This document shows positions 8,644 through 16,203 of a stretch of DNA of 64,000 nt, in pieces (the first letter of the stretch is position 1; each line of letters starts with the position of its first letter). Both the position numbers and the translations under genes were made by a program. The stretch covers positions 62,001-126,000 of the forward strand of contig NZ_VFRP01000001.1 of the NCBI RefSeq assembly GCF_006385685.1, given 5' to 3'. The notes beneath the pieces are model-generated. The model searched no databases. It had not been told where the DNA came from and worked only from the letters and a program-made list of their open reading frames with translations. The stretch comes from Amaricoccus solimangrovi (GTDB lineage: Bacteria > Pseudomonadota > Alphaproteobacteria > Rhodobacterales > Rhodobacteraceae).

Positions 8644-9405
8644 ATGAACCGCATCCTCCGTCTCGCCGCGGCCGGGCTACTGATCGGGGCGGCCTCGCCC
8701 GCGCTGGCGCTCAACATCTGCGTCGAGGGCGCCTATCCGCCGTTCTCGGAGATGGCGGCGGACGGCTCGGTCGTGGGGTTCGACGTCGACATCGCCAACG
8801 CGCTCTGCGGCCAGATCGGCGAGACCTGCCAGATGGTGAAGGTCGACTGGGACGGGATCATCCCCGCGCTGCTCGAGAAGAAATGCGACGCGATCGTCGC
8901 CTCGATGTCGATCACCGAGGAACGCAGGCAGGTGATCGACTTCACGAAGAAATACTACCAGACCCCGGCGCGCTTCGTCGCGCCGAAGGACAGCGACCTG
9001 ACCTTCACGCCCGAGGGGCTGGCGGGCAAGGTCGTGGGCGTCCAGCGCGGCACGATCCACCAGGCCTTCATGGAAGGGGAGTTCCCGGAGACCCAGCTCC
9101 AGCTCTACGGCAGCCAGGACGAGATGACGCTCGACCTGACCTCGGGCCGGATCGACGCGGCGATGGCCGACAGCGTGGCGCTCGACCTCGGCTTCCTCAA
9201 GACCCCGGCGGGGGCGGATTACGCCTTCTTCGGCGATTCCTATTCGATCCCGAAATACCATGGCGAGGGCGCGGGCATCGGCGTGCGCAAGGAGGATACG
9301 GAGCTGCGCGACAAGCTCTCGGCGGCGATCGACGCGATCCGCGCCGACGGCGAGTACGAGGCGATCGAGAAGAAGTATTTCGATTTCGACGTCTATGGCA
9401 GCTGA
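8644..9405 (+). CDS. Periplasmic polar amino acid-binding protein (ABC transporter), copy 2
   Basis: 253-residue family 3 solute-binding protein closely similar along its length to the preceding gene product. A signal peptide MNRILRLAAAGLLIGAASPALA precedes a mature domain starting LNICVEGAYPPFSEM. The ligand-loop motif CDAIVASMSITEERRQVIDFT is present. I chose the ATG at 8644 because the signal peptide begins there; the upstream in-frame extension is not signal-like. The two paralogues probably differ in ligand specificity and share the permeases that follow. A CRGIT-type assay or modelling is not possible here, so the ligand stays open. Confidence 0.9.
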   Translation: MNRILRLAAAGLLIGAASPALALNICVEGAYPPFSEMAADGSVVGFDVDIANALCGQIGETCQMVKVDWDGIIPALLEKKCDAIVASMSITEERRQVIDFTKKYYQTPARFVAPKDSDLTFTPEGLAGKVVGVQRGTIHQAFMEGEFPETQLQLYGSQDEMTLDLTSGRIDAAMADSVALDLGFLKTPAGADYAFFGDSYSIPKYHGEGAGIGVRKEDTELRDKLSAAIDAIRADGEYEAIEKKYFDFDVYGS

Positions 9406-9439
9406 GCCGGGCGCCTGAACCCGCGCCGGGACGCGCCCG

Positions 9440-10129
9440 ATGGAGCATCTGCTCACCTATCTGCCGCTGCTGGCGCGCGGCTGGCTCGTCACCGTCGCGC
9501 TCGCCGTCGTCTCGCTCCTGCTCGCGACGCTGCTCGGCGCGCTCGGCGCCGCCGGGCGGGCGAGCCGCGCGCCGCTCGCCCGGGGGGCGGTGCTCGTCTA
9601 TTCGACGATCATCCGGGGCGTTCCCGACCTCGTCCTGGTGCTGCTCATCTATTTCGGCGGGCAGCGGTTCCTCAACACGATCCTGGGCGCGCTCGGCGCG
9701 CCGACGGTCGATCTCTCGCCCTTCGTCGCGGGGGTGATCGCGATCGGCTTCATCTACGGCGCCTATCTGACCGAGACCTTCCGGGGCGCCTTCCTCGCGG
9801 TGCCGCGCGCCCAGATCGAGGCGGCCTCCGCGCTGGGCCTGCGGCGCTGGCCGCTCTTTCGCCACGTGCTGCTGCCGCAGATCATCCGCGCCGCGCTGCC
9901 GGGCTACGGCAACACCTGGCAGGTGCTGGTCAAGTCCACCGCCGTCGTCTCGGTGATCGGGCTGCGCGATCTGGTCGGATTCGCGAGCGACGCGGGCAAG
10001 ACGACGCGGGAGCCGTTCATCTTCTTCTCCGCCGTGCTCGCGGGCTATCTCCTCATCACCTGGGGCTCGACCCGGATCCTCGCGATCCTCGAGCGGCGGG
10101 CGGAGCGGGGTTACGCGCATGCGCGTTGA
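9440..10129 (+). CDS. Amino acid ABC transporter permease (HisQ-like)
   Basis: 229-residue inner-membrane permease with about five membrane segments. The cytoplasmic EAA loop, which contacts the ATPase, is EAASALGLRRWPLFRHVLLPQ (about residues 132-152). The family-typical YSTIIRGVPDLVLVLLIYFG lies at about residues 54-73. It follows the binding proteins and overlaps the next permease by 11 bases, so the two form a heterodimeric channel of the HisQM/ArtQM type. Confidence 0.92.
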   Translation: MEHLLTYLPLLARGWLVTVALAVVSLLLATLLGALGAAGRASRAPLARGAVLVYSTIIRGVPDLVLVLLIYFGGQRFLNTILGALGAPTVDLSPFVAGVIAIGFIYGAYLTETFRGAFLAVPRAQIEAASALGLRRWPLFRHVLLPQIIRAALPGYGNTWQVLVKSTAVVSVIGLRDLVGFASDAGKTTREPFIFFSAVLAGYLLITWGSTRILAILERRAERGYAHAR

Positions 10130-10808
10130 TCTGGTCCTGCGAAACTGGCCGCTCTTCGCGGAGGGCGTCTGGATCACGCTCCAGCTGACCCTGATCGCGG
10201 TCGCGGTCGGCTTCGCGATCGCATTGCCCGCGGGTCTCGCCCGCGCGCGGCGGGCGCCGTTCTGGGAACCGGTCCTCGGCGCCTATGTCTATCTCTTCCG
10301 CGGCACGCCGCTGCTCGCGCAGACCTTCCTCATCTACTACGGCCTCGCGCAGTTCGGCTGGATCCGGTCGAGCTGGGCCTGGACCTTCCTGCGCGATCCA
10401 TGGTGGTGCGCGGCCATCGCCTTCTCTCTCAACTCCGGCGCCTATGCCACGGAAATCGTTCGCGGCGCGGTCGCCACGACGCCGAAGGGCGAGCTGGAGG
10501 CCGCGGCGGCGCTGGGCCTGTCGCCCCGGCAATCGACCTGGCTCGTGCTGGTCCCCTCGGCGCTGCGCCGGGCGCTGCCGCAATACGGCAACGAGGTGAT
10601 CTTCATGCTGCACGGCTCGGCGGTGGCGAGCGTGATCACGCTGAGGGACATCCTCGGCGCCGGGCGGACGCTGAACGCGAAATTCTACCTCGCCTACGAG
10701 GGGTTCCTGACCGCGGCGCTGCTCTACATGGCGATCACCTTCCTCCTCGTCTGGCTGTTCCGCCGGCTGGAGAACCGCTACCTCCGCCATCTCGGCGCGG
10801 CGCGGTAG
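10119..10808 (+). CDS. Amino acid ABC transporter permease (HisM-like)
   Basis: 229-residue partner permease. YLFRGTPLLAQTFLIYYGLAQF (about residues 50-71) and the EAA loop ELEAAAALGLSPRQSTW (about residues 124-140) identify the HisM/ArtM group. The start overlaps the end of the previous permease. No ATP-binding (HisP-like) gene follows; the next gene is an rRNA methyltransferase, so the ATPase must be encoded elsewhere or shared. Confidence 0.92.
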   Translation: MRVDLVLRNWPLFAEGVWITLQLTLIAVAVGFAIALPAGLARARRAPFWEPVLGAYVYLFRGTPLLAQTFLIYYGLAQFGWIRSSWAWTFLRDPWWCAAIAFSLNSGAYATEIVRGAVATTPKGELEAAAALGLSPRQSTWLVLVPSALRRALPQYGNEVIFMLHGSAVASVITLRDILGAGRTLNAKFYLAYEGFLTAALLYMAITFLLVWLFRRLENRYLRHLGAAR

Positions 10809-10863
10809 GCGCCCCCGCGCAAGCCACTTCCCCGCGCGCGGCGGAGGGGGTAGGAGAGCGGCC

Positions 10864-12072
10864 ATGACAGAGATCGAGACCGAGCCCCGGCCCGCCGTCC
10901 GGCTGCGCCCGAACGTGAACGCCCAGAGCTTCCGCTTCGGCGCGCCCTGGGCCTATGCCGACCAGCTGGTGATGGACCGCCGGACCAGGGGGATACCGGC
11001 CGGCGCGGTGGTGGAGCTTCAGGACGCCGAGCGCCGGCCGCTCGGCGCCGCCGCCTTCAACCCCGACTCGAAGATCGCGGCGCGGATGCTCGACCGCGAT
11101 CCGGCGGCGCCGATCGACGCGGACTGGTTCGCCGCGCGCCTCGCCCGCGCGCTCGCGCTCCGCGAGACGCTCTACGACGCGCCTTTCTACCGGCTGATCC
11201 ACGCCGAGGCCGACGGGATGCCCGGCGTCGTCATCGACCGCTTCGGCGCCGCGGCGGTGATCCAGCCCAACGCCGCCTGGGCGGAGGCGCGGCTTCCCGC
11301 GCTCGTGGAGGCGTTCCGGGCGGTCACCGGGGTCACGACGGTCATCAAGAACGGTTCGGGCCGCGCCCGGTCGCTGGAGGGGCTCACCGAGGCTTCCGAG
11401 GTGCTCTCCGGCGGCGTCGAGGCGCCGGTCCCGGTGCCGATGAACGGCGCGACCTATCTGGCCGACCTGCTCGGCGGGCAGAAGACCGGGCTCTTCTACG
11501 ACCAGCGGCCCAACCACGCCTTCGCCGCCCGGCTCGGCCGGGGGCGGAGCGTGCTCGACGTCTTCTCCCATGTCGGCGGCTTCGCGCTGGCCGCGCTCGC
11601 GGGCGGCGCGCGCGGCGCGCTCGCCGTCGACGGCTCGGCGCCCGCGCTCGACCTCGCGACGCGCGGGGCGGAGGCGAGCGGGGTGGCCCATGCCTTCGAG
11701 ACGCGCAGGGGCGACGCCTTCGAGACCATGGCCGCGCTCGGCGAGGAGGGGCGCCGCTTCGGCCTCGTCGTCTGCGATCCGCCCGCCTTCGCGCCGAGCA
11801 AGCCGGCGCTCGAGGCGGGGCTGCGCGCCTACGAGCGGGTCGCGCGGCTCGGCGCGGCCCTCGTGGAACCGGGGGGCTTCCTCGTGCTCTGCTCCTGCAG
11901 CCACGCCGCCGATCTGCCGCGGTTCCGCGAGGCGAGCCTGCGCGGCGTCGGCCGGGCCGGACGCGCCGCCCAGATCCTCGGCGTCGGCGGGGCGGGGCCC
12001 GACCACCCGGCGCATTCCCATCTCGCCGAGAGCGTCTATCTGAAGGCGCTGTTCCTGCGCCTCGACGGATGA
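10864..12072 (+). CDS. Class I SAM-dependent rRNA methyltransferase, RlmI type
   Basis: 402-residue methyltransferase of the RlmI/RlmK family, which makes 5-methylcytosine in 23S rRNA. An N-terminal PUA-like domain (about residues 14-90) is followed by a central GLFYDQRPNH motif and the SAM-binding motif SVLDVFSHVGGFALAAL (about residues 228-245). The catalytic motif CDPPAFAPS and a CSCSH cysteine motif come near residues 305-347. The family assignment is firm; the exact target C1962 is inferred by homology to RlmI. It is coupled by a 4-base overlap to the PIN-domain gene downstream. Confidence 0.85.
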   Translation: MTEIETEPRPAVRLRPNVNAQSFRFGAPWAYADQLVMDRRTRGIPAGAVVELQDAERRPLGAAAFNPDSKIAARMLDRDPAAPIDADWFAARLARALALRETLYDAPFYRLIHAEADGMPGVVIDRFGAAAVIQPNAAWAEARLPALVEAFRAVTGVTTVIKNGSGRARSLEGLTEASEVLSGGVEAPVPVPMNGATYLADLLGGQKTGLFYDQRPNHAFAARLGRGRSVLDVFSHVGGFALAALAGGARGALAVDGSAPALDLATRGAEASGVAHAFETRRGDAFETMAALGEEGRRFGLVVCDPPAFAPSKPALEAGLRAYERVARLGAALVEPGGFLVLCSCSHAADLPRFREASLRGVGRAGRAAQILGVGGAGPDHPAHSHLAESVYLKALFLRLDG

Positions 12073-12620
12073 GCGCGGGCCCGCCCCGGGTCCTGATCGA
12101 CGCGAACGTGCTCTTCCCGACGATCCTGCGGGAGATCGTGATCGGCGTGGCGGCGGCCGGGGCCTTCAGGCCGCTCTGGTCGGCGCGCATCCTCGAGGAA
12201 TGGGCGCGCGCGACCCGGCGGCTGGGGCCGGAGGCCGAGCCCGTCGCCCGCGCCGAGATCGCGCTCCTGCGCGCGGACTGGCCCGGCTCCGAGGTCGCCG
12301 CGCCCGAGGATCTCGTCGCGGCGATCACGCTGCCCGATCCCGACGACGCGCATGTGCTGGCGGCGGCGATCGCGGGCGGGGCGGAGACGCTCCTCACCTC
12401 GAACCGCGCCGATTTCCCGAACCGGATCCTCGCCCGTCACGGCGTGATCCCGCGCGATCCCGACGGCTTCCTGGCCGAACTCGCCGCCACCGACGCGGCC
12501 GTGCCCGGCGTGCTCGAGGCGGTGCGCGCGCGCACCGAGGCGATCTCCGGCCGTCCGGTCGCGCTCCGCCCGCTGCTGCGCCGGGCGGGCCTCTTCCGGC
12601 TCGCCCGGCGCCTCGGCTGA
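12069..12620 (+). CDS. PIN-domain protein (RSP_2648-like family)
   Basis: 183-residue PIN-domain protein resembling the Rhodobacter RSP_2648 family. The acidic residues of a PIN nuclease are present: Asp11 in VLIDANVLF, Glu43/44 in ILEEWAR, Asp92/93 in DPDDAHVLAAA and Asp115 in TSNRADFP. It is therefore likely an active Mg-dependent ribonuclease. There is no antitoxin-like gene next to it; instead its ATG overlaps the stop of the rRNA methyltransferase (ATGA). It ends 2 bases before the convergent patatin gene. A role in rRNA or tRNA metabolism is a guess from context. Confidence 0.82.
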   Translation: MSAGPPRVLIDANVLFPTILREIVIGVAAAGAFRPLWSARILEEWARATRRLGPEAEPVARAEIALLRADWPGSEVAAPEDLVAAITLPDPDDAHVLAAAIAGGAETLLTSNRADFPNRILARHGVIPRDPDGFLAELAATDAAVPGVLEAVRARTEAISGRPVALRPLLRRAGLFRLARRLG

Positions 12621-12622
12621 GC

Positions 12623-13690
12623 TCAGACCTCCGAACCCTCGGAGGAGACGACGCCGTGCAGGTCGACGCTGGAGCAGCGGCCGATCTCGTCGCCGTGGCG
12701 CTCGAGGAAACGCGCCATCGCCGCGTATCCCGCGTCGCGCAGCTGCAGGAGCAGCGCGCGGTTCGGCGTCATCTTCGAGACGAGGCCGAGCTGGTTCATC
12801 AGCGCGTCGTCGCTGACCGAATGGACGAAGTTCCGCTTCATCGCGCCCTCGGCGAGCGCCCCGGAATCGAGCATCCGGTTCACGAAATGGATCGCGCGCA
12901 GCTCGCGCAGCAGCGAGGCGTTGAAGCTGATCTCGTTGACGCGGCTCTCGATCTCGTGCGCCGTGGTCGGCAGTTCGTCGCGGTAGAGCGGGTTGATGTG
13001 GATGATGACGATGTCCGGCGTCCGGGTGCGGTAGAAGAGCGGATAGAGCGCCGGGTTCCCGACATAGCCGCCGTCCCAGTAGGCTTCGCGCCGGCCGGTC
13101 TTCGGATCGTCGATCTCGATCGCCTGATAGAGCATGGGCAGGCAGGCCGAGGCGAGGATCGCATCCGTCGTCACCTCGGCGCCCTGGAAGATCCGGGGCT
13201 TGCCGCTGCGCACATTGGTCGCGTTGATGAAGAGCCGCGGCCCCTCGGGGGAGCGGATCGTGGCCTCGTCGAGCAGCGCCTCCACCGTCTCGCGCAGCGG
13301 GTGATAGTTCGCGGGGTTGAACTGGTAGGGCGAGAAGACCCGGGTGATCGCGGTGCCCGCGACCACGGCGGGGTTGAACTGCATCGCCCGCGCGGTGAGC
13401 GCCGGCGCGGGGGAGACGAGGCGCAGCCATTCCATCACCGCCTCGCCGCAGGCGCCGTCGAGGCCGGTCAGCGAGAGCCAGAAATCGGCGAGCGCCGCGC
13501 GCGCGCCGGCGCGTCCGTCCCTGACCCAGCCGTGCTTCAGCGCCGCGGCGTTCATCGCGCCCGCCGAGGTCGCGGTGACGCCCTCGACGTCGATCTCCTC
13601 CTCCTCCAGCAGCCGGTCGAGCGCGCCCCAGGTGAAGGCGCCATGCGCCCCTCCGCCCTGAAGCGCGAGATTCACGATGCGTCGAGCCAA
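12623..13690 (-). CDS. Patatin-like phospholipase family protein
   Basis: 355-residue protein of the bacterial patatin family (lipid acyl hydrolase with Ser-Asp dyad). The oxyanion hole motif LQGGGAHGAF sits at about residues 9-18, the nucleophile elbow TSAGAMN near residue 43, and the catalytic Asp in WDGGYVGN near residue 204. The start is TTG at 13690, supported by GGAG 7 bases upstream and by the usual short N-terminus of this group before the Gly-rich motif. No signal peptide, so it is probably cytosolic or membrane-peripheral. It converges tail-to-tail with the PIN gene, 2 bases apart. Related proteins can also be effectors, but nothing here suggests that. Confidence 0.88.
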   Translation of the reverse strand: MARRIVNLALQGGGAHGAFTWGALDRLLEEEEIDVEGVTATSAGAMNAAALKHGWVRDGRAGARAALADFWLSLTGLDGACGEAVMEWLRLVSPAPALTARAMQFNPAVVAGTAITRVFSPYQFNPANYHPLRETVEALLDEATIRSPEGPRLFINATNVRSGKPRIFQGAEVTTDAILASACLPMLYQAIEIDDPKTGRREAYWDGGYVGNPALYPLFYRTRTPDIVIIHINPLYRDELPTTAHEIESRVNEISFNASLLRELRAIHFVNRMLDSGALAEGAMKRNFVHSVSDDALMNQLGLVSKMTPNRALLLQLRDAGYAAMARFLERHGDEIGRCSSVDLHGVVSSEGSEV

Positions 13691-13760
13691 GTCCGTTCTC
13701 CGATGGGGGTAAGTCGCCGCGCGTCGCGACCGAATACGATTACAGCCAAGCCGCGTCCAT

Positions 13761-13774
13761 TTCGCAAATGCGAA
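13761..13774. promoter_or_regulatory. Perfect palindrome upstream of the patatin gene
   Basis: TTCGCA-AA-TGCGAA is a perfect 6+2+6 inverted repeat 71 bases upstream of the patatin TTG start, in an otherwise irregular, lower-GC gap. It is a candidate operator; I cannot match it to a known regulator. The gap 13691-14171 also holds a small-RNA candidate (13983-14058). Confidence 0.25.
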
Positions 13775-13982
13775 GGACGAGTGTTGCGCGGTAAACTCTG
13801 GCGGAGCGTCCCTGTTCGCGCGGGGGGTGAGTCGTTTCTGAGCGAGTCTTTTCCGACCGCGCGCCGGGTCCCGCGAATCCCGGGACTACATCTCATGAGA
13901 ATATCCGGTGGAGATGATGCACCCTTGGGTTGTGCAACCTCGCGTATTTTGGCAAGATTGTGCGAAAGCCGGGACGGGAGCG

Positions 13983-14010
13983 AAAAAAAACGCCCTCCTG
14001 CGGAGGGCGT
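13983..14010 (-). terminator. Intrinsic terminator of the small-RNA candidate
   Basis: An 8-bp perfect GC stem (13991-13998 with 14002-14009), three-base loop, extended by an A-T pair, then T8 on the minus strand. This is the best intrinsic terminator in the window. It points away from the YejA-like gene and sits upstream of, not after, the patatin gene, so it must end a transcript that starts in the 160 bases to its right. Confidence 0.85.
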
Positions 14011-14058
14011 CAAGTCGTTGAGGCAGGTTTCATACAGGCAAGAAACCTATCGAGCAGT
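13983..14058 (-). ncRNA. Candidate small RNA of about 76 nt
   Basis: On the minus strand, a TTGGCG/TATAAG promoter with a 17-base spacer (14065-14093) is followed by a predicted start at A14058. A 7-bp hairpin comes next (AGGTTTC/GAAACCT, 14025-14048, 10-base loop), then a single-stranded linker, then a textbook intrinsic terminator: CGCCCTCC-GCA-GGAGGGCG followed by eight T (13983-14009). No ORF fits. Promoter, hairpin and terminator in this spacing make an independent sRNA likely. The U-rich 3' end would suit Hfq. It lies between the patatin gene and the YejA-like gene and fits no RNA family I recognise. It is not a tRNA. Confidence 0.65.
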
Positions 14059-14064
14059 GAAACC

Positions 14065-14093
14065 CTTATACAAAATCAAACACCTATCGCCAA
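14065..14093 (-). promoter_or_regulatory. Promoter of the small-RNA candidate
   Basis: Reading the minus strand, TTGGCG (14093-14088), a 17-base spacer and TATAAG (14070-14065). The -10 matches the sigma-70 consensus in five of six positions, unusual in this GC-rich window, and the spacing is optimal. Confidence 0.55.
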
Positions 14094-14171
14094 GCCAAAA
14101 ATCTTCGTGCCAGCCTCCGAAGCCATGCCGTAAGGTCATGGCGGACCTCATTATCGACGGAATGTGACCGA

Positions 14172-15965
14172 ATGACATGCAAGCACCGGGCGACGCGGAT
14201 GGCCGTCCTCGCGCTGGCGCTCCTGCCGATGGCAGCCTTCGCGACCCCCCGCCACGGCATATCTATGTATGGAGACCCCGCTCTCCCACCGGATTTTGTG
14301 GCGCTGCCCTATGCCAATCCGGAGGCGCCGAAGGGGGGAACCATCACCTTCGGGGAGGTCGGCGGCTTTGACTCGCTAAATCCGTACATTTTGAAGGGTC
14401 GGGCTCCCTACGTGCTCCAGGCGCATGTGTTCGAGACACTTATGGCCCGCAACTGGGACGAACCCTTCGGGCTCTACGGGCTGCTGGCCGAATCGATCGA
14501 CGTGCCCGCGGACCGGTCCTCGGTCGAGTTCACCCTGCGTGCGAACGCGCGTTTTTCCGACGGCAGCCCGGTCACGGTCGACGATGTGATCTGGTCGATG
14601 AAGACTCTGGCCGAAAAGGGGCTGCCAAGATACTCGAATTCCTGGGACAAGGTCGAAAGGATCGAGAAGATCGGCCCGCGCGGGGTGCGTTTCGTCTTCA
14701 ACGCGCCCGACGCGGAACTGCCGTTGCTGATCGGATTGCGCCCGATCCTGAAAAAGGCGGACTGGGACGGCGTCGATTTCGCCGAGTCGAGCCTGCGGGT
14801 ACCGGTCGGATCGGGGGCCTATACCGTCGGCGACTTCGAGCCGGGGCGTTACATCGTGCTCGACCGCAATCCCGATTACTGGGGCGCGGACTTGTCTTAC
14901 AATCGGGGGCTCAACAACTTCGATCACATCCGCGTGGACTATTTCGTCGATGGCGGCGTGCTGTTCCAGGCCTTCGCGGCGGGGGAGCTCTCGGTCTACC
15001 GCGAGCTCAATCCCGCGCGCTGGCGGAGCGAATACACCTTCGCCGCCGTGAGGGACGGCGAGGTGGTGAAATCGGAGATCCCGCACGGCCGCCCCTCGGG
15101 GATGGAGGGTTTCGTCTTCAACACGCGCCGGCCGATCTTCGCGGACTGGCGCGTGCGCGACGCGCTCATCCACGCGTTCAACTACGAATTCATCAGCCAG
15201 ACGGTGAACGGCGGGCCGATGCCGCGGCGGGTGAGCTATTTCGCCAATTCCGCGCTCGGCATGGGGCCGGGGCCGGCCGAGGGGCGGGCGCGGGCGCTGC
15301 TCGCGCCTTTCGCGGGGGAGTTGACGCCGGACGCGCTCGACGCCTACGCGCTCCCGGTCTCCGACGGCTCGCCGCGCAACCGGCGCAACATGCGCGCGGC
15401 GGCGGAGGAACTGCGGGCCGCGGGCTGGAGCGTGACGGACGGGGTGCTGACCAACGCGGCGGGCCAGCCGTTCCGCTTCGAGATCCTGCTCTCGACCGCG
15501 GACAGCGACGTGGCGGCGGGTCTCTACCGCGACGCGCTGCGCCAGCTCGGGATCGACGCGCGCATCACCCTCGTCGACCAGGCGCAGTACAACGAGCGCC
15601 GGAACGACTATGATTTCGACATGATCGTCAATACCTGGAACATGTCGCTGAGCCCCGGCAACGAACAGATGCTCTACTGGGGCCGCGACGGCGTGACATC
15701 GCCCGGCACGCGGAACTATCCCGGCATCGACAGCCCGGCGACGGAGGCGATGATCCGCGACATGCTGGCGACGCGCGATCCGGCGGAATTCACCGCCGCC
15801 GTCCAGGCGCTCGACCGGGTGCTGACGACGGGGCGCTACGTGATCCCGTTCTGGTTCCAGGACCGGAGCCTGATCGCGCGCAAGGCGGATCTCCACTATC
15901 CCGACCACCTGCCGGTCTATGGCGACTGGATCGGCTGGCTGCCCGAAGTGTGGTGGCAGCAATAG
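14172..15965 (+). CDS. YejA-like extracellular peptide-binding protein (ABC transporter)
   Basis: 597-residue family 5 solute-binding protein close to YejA, which binds oligopeptides and microcin C-type compounds. A signal peptide ends at about residue 25 (AAFA-TPRHG). Typical blocks are HGISMYGDPALPPDF, PKGGTITFGEVGGFDSLNPY, VPVGSGAYTVGDFEPGRYI, RNPDYWGADL and NYEFISQTVNGG. The ATG at 14172 was chosen; ATG at 14199 is a shorter alternative that keeps the signal peptide. The first 400 bases are less GC-rich than the neighbours. The partner permease and ATPase genes (yejBEF type) are not next to it, so it is an orphan here. Confidence 0.9.
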   Translation: MTCKHRATRMAVLALALLPMAAFATPRHGISMYGDPALPPDFVALPYANPEAPKGGTITFGEVGGFDSLNPYILKGRAPYVLQAHVFETLMARNWDEPFGLYGLLAESIDVPADRSSVEFTLRANARFSDGSPVTVDDVIWSMKTLAEKGLPRYSNSWDKVERIEKIGPRGVRFVFNAPDAELPLLIGLRPILKKADWDGVDFAESSLRVPVGSGAYTVGDFEPGRYIVLDRNPDYWGADLSYNRGLNNFDHIRVDYFVDGGVLFQAFAAGELSVYRELNPARWRSEYTFAAVRDGEVVKSEIPHGRPSGMEGFVFNTRRPIFADWRVRDALIHAFNYEFISQTVNGGPMPRRVSYFANSALGMGPGPAEGRARALLAPFAGELTPDALDAYALPVSDGSPRNRRNMRAAAEELRAAGWSVTDGVLTNAAGQPFRFEILLSTADSDVAAGLYRDALRQLGIDARITLVDQAQYNERRNDYDFDMIVNTWNMSLSPGNEQMLYWGRDGVTSPGTRNYPGIDSPATEAMIRDMLATRDPAEFTAAVQALDRVLTTGRYVIPFWFQDRSLIARKADLHYPDHLPVYGDWIGWLPEVWWQQ

Positions 15966-15973
15966 GGGGGGGA

Positions 15974-16003
15974 TGTGCGAATATGCATATGCATATTCGC
16001 ACA
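15974..16003. promoter_or_regulatory. Long perfect palindrome with ATGCATATGCAT core, site 1
   Basis: A perfect 30-bp palindrome whose left arm is TGTGCGAATATGCAT. The core repeats ATGCAT twice around a central TA. It begins 8 bases after the YejA-like stop codon. Site 2 (16033-16050) has the same 19-base core GAATATGCATATGCATATT. The centres are 53 bp apart, very near five helical turns, which would put two bound dimers on the same face. The AT-rich core stands out strongly from about 70% GC surroundings. The bound protein is unknown. Confidence 0.6.
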
Positions 16004-16032
16004 GGCGCCGGTGACGACGCGGCATCGCCTTG

Positions 16033-16050
16033 AATATGCATATGCATATT
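16033..16050. promoter_or_regulatory. Long perfect palindrome with ATGCATATGCAT core, site 2
   Basis: A perfect 18-bp palindrome, AATATGCATATGCATATT, repeating the core of site 1. It lies 50 bases upstream of the candidate serC -35 box and 154 bases before the serC ATG, a position fitting an activator or looping repressor. Outer arms differ from site 1, so the shared 19-base core is probably the recognition sequence. Confidence 0.6.
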
Positions 16051-16099
16051 TTACGCCCGGGCCGGCGCGATGCGCCGGGGGGCGTCCCCAGATTCCATC

Positions 16100-16127
16100 T
16101 TGGCAGATACGGGCGAATCGCTTATCC
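16100..16127 (+). promoter_or_regulatory. Candidate serC promoter
   Basis: TTGGCA at 16100-16105, a 16-base spacer and TTATCC at 16122-16127 would start transcription near 16134, giving a leader of about 70 nt before serC. The -10 is weak. Assigned from position and spacing only. Confidence 0.4.
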
Positions 16128-16133
16128 GGGCTC

Positions 16134-16203
16134 CGGGCGCGTCCCCGGACCAGGGTGAGCGGGGCGGGCTCAGGAACATCACCCTGACCGACGGAGCTCA
16201 ATC
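16134..16203 (+). ncRNA. serC-motif-like structured leader
   Basis: The serC leader holds a perfect 8-bp stem, CAGGGTGA (16151-16158) with TCACCCTG (16179-16186), enclosing a 20-base purine-rich loop. It is followed by the ribosome-binding GGAG at 16193-16196 and ATG at 16204. A conserved serC RNA motif of alphaproteobacteria is known in exactly this position before serC-serA. I assign it by position and the stem; I could not align it to the family model. Confidence 0.5.

Noticed and set aside
15975-16187. Short ORF beginning MRICICIF across the palindromes
   Set aside because: The odd peptide comes from translating the palindromic ATGCAT repeats; no ribosome-binding site.
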